Shown here in pieces: positions 14,601-25,800 of a stretch of 64,000 nucleotides of DNA. The stretch lies in contig JAVMKO010000001.1 of NCBI GenBank assembly GCA_032164245.1, forward strand, positions 61,982,892 through 62,046,891, read 5' to 3'. Each line of letters begins with the position of its first letter. Position 1 is the first letter of the stretch. The position numbers were made by a program, and so were the translations under genes. Source of the stretch: Sternotherus odoratus (taxonomy: Eukaryota; Chordata; Testudines; Kinosternidae). The notes beneath the pieces are model-generated. The model saw only the letters and a list, made by a program, of their open reading frames with translations, ran no database searches and had not been told where the DNA came from.

Positions 14601-17600
14601 ATGTGGTACTCAAAACTGGACACAATACTCTAGTTAAGGTCTTATGTGATACTATCCTGCCATCTGTTTCTGTTACAGACTTTCACTGGTCTTTATGGGG
14701 ATCTGAAAATACTCACAATATAAGGTCTCCTCCTGCTGTCCTTCATTTGCATTTCTCCCAATGACATCAATGGCATTTATGCACGCAGAACTGATGGAGA
14801 GGGCCCATTGCATTTAGAGGTTTTATGTGGTTTGGTTTTTTTCAGGTCTGGCAGCTCCACTAAATGTACATGAAGGTGAAGTTACAGATACTTCGATACA
14901 AATTGTTTGGGATCGTGCTGATGGAAATTTACAGCAGTATGAAGTCACATGTACAAATTGTGCAGGCACTATCATGGTATGTTTTTAAGAACATTAATTA
15001 TGTATAGTCAAGAAAGCTACTGTTGCACCACTTCTAGTCAAATAAATTGTATCTGAGGCTAACAGATATTACCCATTCAAAAAAGTGCTTCAAGCAAACA
15101 TTTTATTGTTACTTAAAAACATTTGAAGAAGTTCCATAGAAATATGTAAGCTGTAATGTTTGATTTGTAGGTCCAAAAAGTCATGCAAGAAATGGCAGTG
15201 TTTTCCAATCTTATTCCTGGAATGCGGTACAACTTTACAATTCGAACAGAAAAAGAAGGTTTCAAGGACAGCTTTCTTGTAATAAAAGAAATAGAGACAG
15301 GTGAGACCTTAGTGTTATAATTCAGTATACACTTGCCTCTACCAGTATTACTTGTATTCTCTTGCAGTTGCTTAAAACTTTTTTGTCTAAGGTAGTTAGT
15401 TCAACCATCTTCCTAATTTCTTCCAAGTTCTCCTTCATTGTTATCTTCTTTCGCTTTTCTTGGGCAGGTTCCCTGCTCTGAAAAGCATATTTAGGTATGG
15501 TTATACTGGGCCATGGTCCTGCTAATGTTATCTTAAGAATTATGTTGCCAGATGTCCACTCTCATGACTGATTTTGCACAGGGCTTGGCAAGTGTTGCCA
15601 GTCAGTTAGAGAAAGCAAGCAAAATAATTTGCCTTAGAATTTTTCATTCATGTGCAGGAATGAATTTGTCGATATATATTTTCTCCATCTTCAGCTTTGG
15701 CTTATGAAATACCTATGTAATGTTTTTCTCTTTCCTGCAATATTGAAGTCTCTTTGGACTTCACATCAGTTGTGTTTTCTGTTTTCCTTTATTTTCCATT
15801 CATGTCAATATTCTTGGGTGCTGTCCGTATCTAGGTAGTTTCCATAAGAGTAGGTTGATCTTTCTTTCAATCAGGCACTCTAGTTCTCAAAGCATATATA
15901 TTTCCCACCTCAGCATCATAAATCTTCTGTCATGGCTTTATGATTTTAATCACACTTTCTGCTGTCTGTATCTCTGTTGCCATGATTTTTTCTTTCTGTT
16001 ACACAACTAGATTCTATTTCCTTAGAGCTATCTCCTGCTCTCAGTTAAGGCTGTTTATCACTTGAACCCAGGTTTGTTTGCAACTTTCTCTCCTTCTGGA
16101 ATTATTTTCAATCCATGGACCTCTATCACTTTCAGAAGGTTCTCTCTCCCCTTACTCCATCTCCCATATGCACTCATAACTTACTTAAGCTTCTTCTTTG
16201 AAGACACTGCCAATTGTACTGTGTTCAAATATCACAATCAAGTGATTATACTGTGTGGCAGACCCAGGGCAGACAGCTGCCAGGAAGGCCTGCAATTAGA
16301 AAGCTTACCACAAGGGAACCGGGTCCAGCTGAGCAGGGCTGCCACAGCCAGAAGCAGGGCCAGCTGAGGCCAATTAAGGAGGCTGTCAGAGCCCTTGAAA
16401 AGAGACTCCTCCCCAGAGAGGCTTGTGGGAGTTTGAGGAGTGAGGTTGGAGGCAGAGTGTGTTTGAGGAGTGAGTTGGAGGCAGTAGGAGATAGAGGAGC
16501 GAATTTGGCGAAAGTAGAGGGGTGTGAGGGGCGAGTTGGAAGAAGCAGGGGCAGAGAGGCTGCTGACAAGTAGGAGAAGAGAACTAAGGGTCCCTCCCAG
16601 GGGGGACCTAGCCTTCCTAGCTTGCAGGAGCCTGACCCTGAGAGAGGAAGAAAGGGAGCAAGCTGCTAAGGAGCAGCAGGAAAAACCGGGTCTGGTGCAG
16701 TCTGGTCAGGGTGCCAGGGCCGCAGCAGCCCCCCAAAGGACTTGAGTCAGGGGAGCAGAGGAGCCACCTTGTCACACGTGGTGTCAGAGGTGGGATATTG
16801 AGTAAATAGACTTGGTGGCCAGACCCTTCTCCCCCCAAGATGGAAGAGGTGGTGAAGGCCCTGGTCCAGGCCACTGCGGCCCAGCAGGAAGCTGTCAGGA
16901 TCCAGCAAGAGACCAACCAGTTGCTGATAACCCAGGCAGCCCAGGACCGAGCCACCTTGCAAGAGGTGGTGCGGCAGATGAAAGCCCTGAGCACCATGGG
17001 CCGTGGGGGGCCTGACGACCGGCCACTACGGGCCAGCCATTTCCTGCAGAAGATGATGTCAGGCGACGACACTGAGGCCTACCTGCTCGCCTTCGAGAGA
17101 ACGGCCCTGCGTGAGGCTTGGCCCCGAGGACAGTGGGCAAGCATCCTGGCCCCTTTTCTCTGCGGGGAGGCCCAGAAGGCCTATTTCGACCTGGCGCCTG
17201 AGGCCGCCGCGGACTACCCCCAGCTGAAGGCTGAGATCCTGGCCAGAGCGGGAGTGACTCCAGCCCTGCGGGCCCAGCAGTTTCACGAGTGGAGATACGA
17301 GGCCGGCAAGACCCCGAGGACTCAGCTATTCGACCTGATCCACCTTGCCCGGAAGTGGTTACGGCCCGAGACCCACAGCCCGGAGAAGATGATAGAGATC
17401 CTGGTACTGGACAGGTATATGCGGGGGTTACCACCTGAGCTAAGGGGGTGGGTCCGAAAGAACGATCCCCCCTCCTACGACGAGCTGGTAGCCCTCGTAG
17501 AGAGACACCTTGCCTCCCAGGAGTTGTCACGGACTACCACGGAGGGGCTGCGGGCAACCAGAAGGCCGGCCTCCAGACCAAAGCCCCGGATGGCCAAGAC

Positions 17601-20600
17601 CCCAAGCCGCTATAGGGAGGAAGAAGAGGAGGCTGGGGGATGGCCGGAGAGCTTGGACAGACTTGGGGACCGGGGGAACGGGACTCGGGGGGTAGGGCCG
17701 AACAGCCCGAAAACTGGGGGGCTGTCCCAAGCCGGGAGGCGCTGTTACGCTTGTGGGGAAATGGGACACCTAGCCGCCCAGTGCCCAAACCGGGCCGAAC
17801 CCATGGAATGTGGCCTGGGGGGTATGGGGGATCCGTGCGACCTGGTGAACCAAGTGGGGGTTGCGATGGCTCCCCATAGATATACCCGACCCGTTAAAAT
17901 GAATGGTATTAAGACCACCGCGCTAGTGGACTCAGGGAGCGCGGTCACGCTGGTCTCCGGGATGTTGATCAGCCAGGACCAGCTGTCCCGGGCCAAGCGC
18001 TCGGCAGTATCCTGTGTGCATGGGGATATTAATTACTACCCCACTGTCTCTGTAAGCCTAGACGTCCTGGGACACCCCACGAAAGTAGTGGTGGGCGTAG
18101 TCCCGAGGCTCCCCTACCCGGTCCTCATTGGACGAGACTTCCCTGACTTTGACAGCCTGCTCCCCGGGCGGGGGACAGAAGGAGTTAGTGCCGGGGTCCC
18201 GGAGGTGACGCTGAGGGGTCCCGGGGCACCAGCTTTCCGGGAATTTGACCCGGAATTATTCTCTGTAGGCGGGGGGTCCCGGAAGTCTCGGAGGGAGAGG
18301 AGGGCAGCCAAGGCGTTAGGGACGAAAATCCTCACCCAATATAGGAGGGCTGCACTAGTGGGAGAACGAGGGAGCCCCCAAGGAAGGAGGACCAGGCGAG
18401 AGGGAGGGGAGACCGACGCCGGGCCTAGTGCCCCCCAGGCGGTCCCCGAAGGAGAGGCAGAGGTAGAGACCCCGGAGTTGGGGCCAATTGGCCCGGCTAC
18501 AGAGAATTTTGGGCAGGATCAGGCCAACGACCCACTCTACCAAAATATCCGTAGCGAAGTGGTGGAGGTAAATGGGGTCCCAGTAGAGGGGAAAAGTAAG
18601 GGCCGAGGGCCGTACTATATAATCAAGGGGGACCTGCTGTATAGGGTAGTCCCGATGTCCGATATGTTGGTGGAGCAACTTTTGGTGCCACGGAGACTAC
18701 AGAGAGGCGTATTGGACCTGGCTCACAGCCACCTCTTCGGGGGCCACCTGGGGGTGGAGAAGACCCTCGATCGGGTCATGAAGAGGTTCTTCTGGCCAGG
18801 GGTCCATGCAGCGGTCCGGCGGTACTGTGCCTCCTGCCCGGAGTGTCAATTGCACGCCCCCCGGCCCCACTTGCGGGCCCCTTTAGTGCCCCTCCCCATC
18901 ATTGAGGTCCCATTCGAGAGGATCGCCATGGACCTGGTGGGCCCGCTGGAGAAATCGGCCCGAGGCCATCGGCATATACTGGTGGTGCTGGACTATGCCA
19001 CCCGGTATCCCGAGGCTGTGCCCTTACGGAACACACTGTCCAAAACCATAGCTCGGGAGCTGATACAGATCTTTGCCCGAGTAGGGATACCAAAGGAGAT
19101 CCTGACTGACCAAGGGACCCCCTTTATGTCCAAATTAATGAAGGACCTTTGTTCCCTACTCCGTGTGCGGACCATAAGGACGTCGGTGTACCATCCCCAG
19201 ACTGACGGCCTGGTCGAACGGTTCAACCGGACGTTGAAGAGCATGCTGCGGAAGGTAGTGAGTCGGGACGGAAAGGATTGGGATACCCTACTCCCCTACC
19301 TCCTGTTTGCTGTAAGGGAGGTGCCCCAGGCCTCCACGGGATTTGCCCCGTTCGAGCTGTTGTATGGACGCCACCCTCGGGGCATACTCGACATCGCCAA
19401 GGAGGACTGGGAAGAACAGCCAAACCAAGGGAGGAATGTCATTGAACATGTAGCGCGGATGAGAGAGAGGATAGCCCAGGTCACCCCCATAGTGAGGGAA
19501 CACCTCGAGAAGGCACAAGAGGCCCAGAGGACATATTACAACCGCCAAGCAAGAAGCCGGAAGTTCCAGGTGGGAGACCGGGTGATGGTGCTGGTACCCA
19601 CGGCGGAGAGCAAGTTGTTGGCCCAGTGGCAAGGGCCATACGAAGTAGTAGAAGCCGTGGGGGACGTGGACTATAAGGTCCGACAGCCGGGACGCCGGAA
19701 GCAGGAGCAGATTTACCACGTCAACCTGTTAAAACCGTGGCAGGAGAGAGACGCTCTGGTGGTTGCGCTGGGGGCGCCGCCCCAGGAAGGCAACCCGCCC
19801 GGCCAGGTGGGGATATCCCCGGACCTGACCCCGAACCAGCGAGCGGAGGTGGTCCGCATGATCCGGCGTAACCAAGACGTGTTTTCAGAGACACCGGGCC
19901 GGACTACTGAAGTGCACCACCACATCCTCACGGAGCCAGGGGTAAAGGTTCACGTCAAGCCCTACCGGGTCCCAGAAGCAAAGAGGAAGGAGATCAGAGC
20001 GGAGGTCCAGAAGATGTTACGATTAGGAGTCATTGAAGAATCCCATAGCCAGTGGTCCAGCCCCGTGGTCCTGGTGCCTAAGCCAAACGGCACGGTGAGG
20101 TTCTGCAATGACTTCCGGAGGTTGAATGACGTCTCTCGGTTCGACGCGTATCCGCTACCCCGGATAGACGAACTGATTGACCGGTTAGGAGCAGCCCGGT
20201 TCATGTCCACCCTAGACCTGACCAAGGGGTACTGGCAGATCCCCCTGGCCAAAGCAGACAAGGAAAAGACGGCCTTTGCCACCCCGGAGGGGTTGTACCA
20301 GTATACGGTCCTCCCCTTTGGGTTGCATGGGGCCCCTGCCACCTTCCAGAGGCTCATGGACAAATTGTTGCGGCCTCATAGGCAATACGCGGCCGCCTAT
20401 CTGGATGACGTGATCATATATAGCCCAGACTGGGGGACGCACTTGCGGAAGGTAGAGGCCGTCTTAGACACCCTGAGGAAGGCGGGGCTGACCGCAAATC
20501 CACCCAAGTGCTCGATCGGACTGGCAGAGGCCAAGTACCTTGGCTATATAGTAGGGAGAGGCGTAGTGAAGCCCCAACTTAACAAACTGGAGGCGATCCA

Positions 20601-22812
20601 GAAGTGGCCCCGACCAATCCGAAAGAAACAGGTCCGAGCGTTTCTAGGGTTGGTTGGGTATTACCGACGATTCATTCCCCATTTCGCCACCCGGGCCTGC
20701 CCGTTAACTGATTTAACGAGGGCCCGGGGCCCAGACATCGTAAAGTGGTCGGACGCCGCCGAGACAGCGTTTGGGGACCTGCGGACCACCCTCTGCACCG
20801 ACCCGGTGTTGATAGCCCCAGACTGGAAAGAAGAATTTATTTTACAAACAGACGCCTCTGAGGTAGGGCTGGGGGCGGTGCTCTCCCAGATGAGGGATGG
20901 AGAAGACCACCCAGTCCTATTTCTCAGCAGGAAGCTTTTGCCCAGAGAACGGAAATATGCCGTGGTGGAAAAGGAGTGCCTGGCGGTGAAGTGGGCCATA
21001 GAGAGCCTCCGTTATTATCTACTCGGTCGACGGTTTACCCTAGTTACGGACCATGCCCCGCTGAAGTGGATGCACCAAAATAAGGACAGCAACGCAAGGG
21101 TTACAAGATGGTTCCTCTCACTACAGCCCTTCCACTTCCGCGTGCAACATCGGTCCGGCCCCCTGCATGGGAATGCAGACGGGCTATCAAGGATACACTG
21201 CTCCGCGACCCAAGTAGCCCAACCCCATGGTGTTGCGCAGGGGGGGGGGGATATGTGGCAGACCCAGGGCAGACAGCTGCCAGGAAGGCCTGCAATTAGA
21301 AAGCTTACCACAAGGGAACCGGGTCCAGCTGAGCAGGGCTGCCACAGCCAGAAGCAGGGCCAGCTGAGGCCAATTAAGGAGGCTGTCAGAGCCCTTGAAA
21401 AGAGACTCCTCCCCAGAGAGGCTTGTGGGAGTTTGAGGAGTGAGGTTGGAGGCAGAGTGTGTTTGAGGAGTGAGTTGGAGGCAGTAGGAGATAGAGGAGC
21501 GAATTTGGCGAAAGTAGAGGGGTGTGAGGGGCGAGTTGGAAGAAGCAGGGGCAGAGAGGCTGCTGACAAGTAGGAGAAGAGAACTAAGGGTCCCTCCCAG
21601 GGGGGACCTAGCCTTCCTAGCTTGCAGGAGCCTGACCCTGAGAGAGGAAGAAAGGGAGCAAGCTGCTAAGGAGCAGCAGGAAAAACCGGGTCTGGTGCAG
21701 TCTGGTCAGGGTGCCAGGGCCGCAGCAGCCCCCCAAAGGACTTGAGTCAGGGGAGCAGAGGAGCCACCTTGTCACAACTGCCACTACCTAGTACCTTCCC
21801 CACTTAATGGTTTTGTGGTTTAGAGCTCACCAATGTACTGCTGCTTCTTCCTCCAGTGAGTGTCACATTCCGATTGGTTAGCTAGTCTGGGTCACTCAGC
21901 TGTAGCTGTAAGGCTACCCAAAAAAGTGTATTTTTGCAGTAAGAGAGCTAAAGACTATCTCATAACACATGGGGCTGAATTAAGGAATATAGAGACTTAC
22001 CTGGGTTCAATTCCAAATTCTAGAAAGGGAGTGTTCTCTAGTGGTTATTGACCCTACTGTGCTATCTGCCCCATTCTCTGTCTGTGCCCTGCTGCTCTTG
22101 TTCAACTCAACGTGGCTCTTGTCCTGATCTTCTCTCCTATTATTCACCACACTTCCTCCTCTGTTCCTATTCACAACCCTGCCTCCTGACCCCTTTCACT
22201 TCTGTTCCTGGCCTGTCTCTCTCTTTTTCCATCCTTCCTGCTACTCCTGAGAGTGGAGACAGAGATGGGTCATGCCAATTCCACTCTAGTCCTTGAGGAA
22301 CCTTATGTCAGTGATGTAGATTAAAGGTGCCCCTCCTGCAGCTTTAATTTGTACAGGGGCTGTAAATCATGTGGCTGTAAATCAGGGAGCTGTGACTAGT
22401 TCCCTATTAGTTTTGCTCAGAGGTCTGGTACAGTGGAGAATCAAGCCCAGTATGTATTATTCCATGTATCTCTACGATAAGTATATTTTAGGGTCTATGC
22501 AAACTTTTCTAGGTGTGGTGGGGTTTTTTTGGCTGGGGGTAATTGGTGGTGTTAACCCTATGATAGACTAGGCTATTTAAACATTGTTTTCTTTATTGAC
22601 ACAGTACCAAGTTCAGTTAAAAATATGAATCACAGTAAAGACTCAGAATCAATAACTGTTACCTGGCCATCCGTGCGAAATGTATTTGATGGATACATTA
22701 TTTCAATTATCAGCAAAAGCTTTCGCAGAGAGGAAATATTATCTTCCAGTGTAAGGTACAAGAATGATATTTTCTACCCAATCAAATCTATATATATAAA
22801 AGTCAAATGATG

Positions 22813-22843
<31 letters not shown>

Positions 22844-25800
22844 GCGTACTCCTCCCGCACCGTTTGAGCTAGAGCAGGGGTCTCAAACATGCGGCCCGGG
22901 GGCCACATGCGGCCCGCAAATCCCTTCCCTGCGGCCCGCCAAGCTTCCTGGCGCCCCCCCCTCCCCCCCCGGTCCCCCCATAGCAGTTTGCAGGATGGAG
23001 GGGCCAGAAGTGGAGGCTTCTCTGCTGCCTGGCTGGGCCGCGCGTGTTTCTAGCTCTGGATTTCCTATATTGCTCTTGCTTTGTTTGCCAAACAGCTGTT
23101 GGTGGTGCCTAGCGCTTTCCAGGAGGGAATGGGGAGCTGCGTGCTCAGAGGAGGAGGTGGGACAGGGGTGGGACCTCTTGGAAGGGGTGGAGTGGGGGCG
23201 GAGCCGGGGCAGCGAGGGCAGGGTGTGTGTCAGTGGTGCGGCCCTCGGGCCAGTGCACTAGTCCTCATGGAAGGGGTGGAGTGGGGGCAGAGCCGGGGCA
23301 GCGAGGGCAGGGTGTGTGTCAGTGGTGCGGCCCTCGGGCCAGTGCACTAGTCCTCATGGAAGGGGTGGAGTGGGGGCAGAGCCGGGGCAGCGAGGGTATG
23401 TGTGTGTGTCAGTGGTGCGGCCCTCGGGTCAGTGCACTAGTCCTCATGCGGCCCTCATGGTCATTTGAGTTTGAGACCCCTGAGCTAGAGAATTGAAATT
23501 TGGTACAGTGAGGGGTCTTGGGGTCCTGAGGGTCATAAGGGTTGAAAATTTTTCAAATCTCACCTCTGACGCCCCCCAGGGGTGAAAGTCTTTAAAGGCC
23601 AATCACATCAGCTGGGCAGCTATGTTGTTATGATGTCATAATACCCCCTCCAACAGACACCGCACTCGCTCAGCTCACCCCTCCCTCCTCCAACGGAACC
23701 CCGGAAATCCCTCAGTTCTCTGCCCCTCCCCCCTCCCAACGGAACCCTGGAATCCATCAGCCCTGTGCCCCCCCCCCCCTGCGAAGGTCCCCGGAATCCC
23801 TCGGCTCTGTGCCCCCTCCCTGCCTGCGACGGATCCAAGTTGGGTTTGGTCGGACGGTAAGTGAGGTGGGGGTGTTGGGTTCGGTCGGGGGGTGAGGTGG
23901 GGGTGTTGGGTTTGCTTGGGGGGGGTCAGGTGGGGGTGTCGGGTTTGGTCGCGGGGGTAATTGAGACGGGGGGTGTCATGTTTGGTCTGGGGGGGTGGGA
24001 AGGTGTCGGGCTGGGTGAGGGGTGAGGGATGTTGGGGTTGGTCAGGGGGTGTCAGCTGTCTGACCCCTCCCCACCTCCGACTGACCCGAGCAACGCCGGG
24101 CACTTTTGCTAGTAAATATATATAACCAGATGTCACATTGTATATTTGGAGAACCTATGCTGAATTATTATTTATATGTAATAATCATTGTTTGACAGGT
24201 AAGTAAAAATCATAGAATCATAGAAATGTAGGAAGAGACCTCGATAGGTCATCTAGTCCAACCCTGCACACTAATGGTAATGTGCACTTACATACAGAAA
24301 AAAAATCATAATCCTTGATCAACAAACATCTTCGTCTTCCTCTTTTTTATGAATTACTTTTAAAAAAAGAAATAAACAAATCTAATGGGCTTTATAGATG
24401 ATAAGCCCAAATTAAAACTCTGGGTCTGAACACCCATTCACCAGCCTATGGTCATGTCATTATCTGGCCAGAATTTATCATCTTAGATCCATCTCTGTCT
24501 GAAATAAATTAATGCTACCTGAATGTTGCATAAAGAGTGACTGCAGGATCTGAACATGATTCCTGTAAGGAATTTAATTTGTATAACAGAAAAGCAATCT
24601 CAATGGCTGGCAGCATATGCATATAACTTTTGCATTAGATCCTTGTAATATTAATTAATCTGTGAATGATGTACAGTAATAATATATATTAAGTCCATTA
24701 ATGGTTATTAGCCAGGATGGGTAAGGAATGGTGTCCCTAGCCTCTGTTTGTCAGAGGGTGGTGATGGATGGGAGGAGAGAGATCACTTGATCATTGCCTG
24801 TTAGGGTACTATCCGCTGGATCAACGGGTAGCGCTGGATTTATCGTGTCTCATCTAGATGCGATAAATCCATCCACAAACACGCTCCCCGTCGACTCTGG
24901 AGCTCCAGCTCCGCAAGAAGAGTAAGTGGAGTCAGCGGGGGAGCAGTCACGGTTGACTCTTCAGTCATGGAGTAGCTGAAGTTGCGTATCTGATGTCGAA
25001 TACCCTCCCCCCCCGCAGTGTAGCCCAGCCCTTAGGTTCACTCACCTCCGGGGCACCTGGCATTGGCCACTGTTGGTAGACAAGGTACTGGGCTGGATGG
25101 ACCTTTGGTCTGACCCAGTATGGCCATTCTTATGTTCTTATGTTCTTATATTTGTTTTCCAAATTCTTAAAAATATAACCATGTTTTTCTTAAATATGTA
25201 GAATGTTCAGATTTGACAGTCTTTCCCCGGGGACTGACTTCTTAATTAGTATTGTGACTACCAATGGATTAAAGAAAAGCCATCCTACCACCCTCAAGAT
25301 TAGTACTTGTAAGTTCATGCTTATTTAATTTGCTTTTCAGGGCTGCAGATAGTAAGGGCTGCTCTTTTTTTAGAGTCGTGGTTGAAACATATTTTTATTT
25401 AATCCAGGAATCTTAAAAATGTTATGATTAAATTCAAACACATTTATGCATTCTTACTTTTTCAAGCTAAACATTATGAAATAAATGAAAATATTTCTTC
25501 TGTGTTATTAAGGGAAGCTACATCTACTCAGATAAATGGTGTGAATAATTAGAATAAAATAATGTAACTAAATTACTTTTTCGACAGAATTTATCATTAC
25601 TTTACTCTCCCTAAGCCAAAATATTTTTTATAATTTATTAGTTATTTTATCACACTGTACCTGAGTCAACAACATGATATATTGTTAATGTGTAGGAATG
25701 AATAGTCTATCCTTCATTCTTCTGAGCTATGAAATTTATACATTTTCATATTTAGTATGAAATATAAAATATTAATTTAAAAATGTTGTCTATAAAACTC

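Larger units (their letters stand above)
16254..21776 (+). mobile_element. Full-length Gmr1-type Gypsy LTR retrotransposon
   Basis: 5,523 bases: 5' LTR 16254-16776, primer site 16779-16796, one gag-pol frame from 16840, G-rich polypurine tract at about 21239-21251, 3' LTR 21254-21776. The host target ACTG is duplicated (16250-16253, 21777-21780). The LTRs begin TG and end CA and look identical with no indel. Integrase lies before reverse transcriptase, the order of Gmr1-type Gypsy elements. GC-rich against an AT-rich intron, and in the same orientation as PTPRQ. By appearance a recent, possibly competent copy. Confidence 0.93.
15301..22604 (+). other. Intron 8 (7.3 kb), host of the Gypsy element
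   Basis: About three quarters of it is the Gypsy retrotransposon at 16254-21776. The flanks (15301-16249, 21781-22604) are ordinary AT-rich intron with nothing else recognised. Confidence 0.75.
22787..24112 (+). mobile_element. Non-autonomous Helitron
   Basis: Begins TCTATATATATAAAAG and ends in a short GC hairpin (CCCGAGCAACGCCGGG) followed by CTAG, inserted between A (22786) and T (24113): the Helitron pattern. No Rep/helicase frame. It carries an (ATGT)n stretch (22810-22842), a nested hAT and degenerate GC-rich tandem repeats (about 23640-24060). Confidence 0.75.
22756..25201 (+). other. Intron 9 (2.4 kb), mostly transposons
   Basis: Holds a Helitron (22787-24112) with a nested hAT, a CR1 end (24209-24275), a Harbinger-like MITE (24804-25031) and a LINE/SINE tail (25042-25150). 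Little unique sequence remains. Confidence 0.7.

Noticed and set aside
16214..16573. Open frame across the 5' LTR as a separate gene
   Set aside because: It is the LTR copy of the same frame found at the end of gag-pol, with no start context or known domain.
16840..21573. Copia-type element, because integrase precedes RT
   Set aside because: The HHCC-D,D35E integrase with a GPY/F-type end, the YLDD/RNase H style and the SCAN-like capsid fit a Gmr1-type Gypsy element better. The tRNA-Leu primer site alone does not decide it.
23181..23455. CRISPR-like array
   Set aside because: The units are contiguous 89-bp tandem copies without unique spacers, in a eukaryotic genome.
22818..23496. ORFs with a repeated [22 protein letters not shown] unit
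   Set aside because: They translate the 89-bp tandem repeat of a non-autonomous hAT; no start context or domain.
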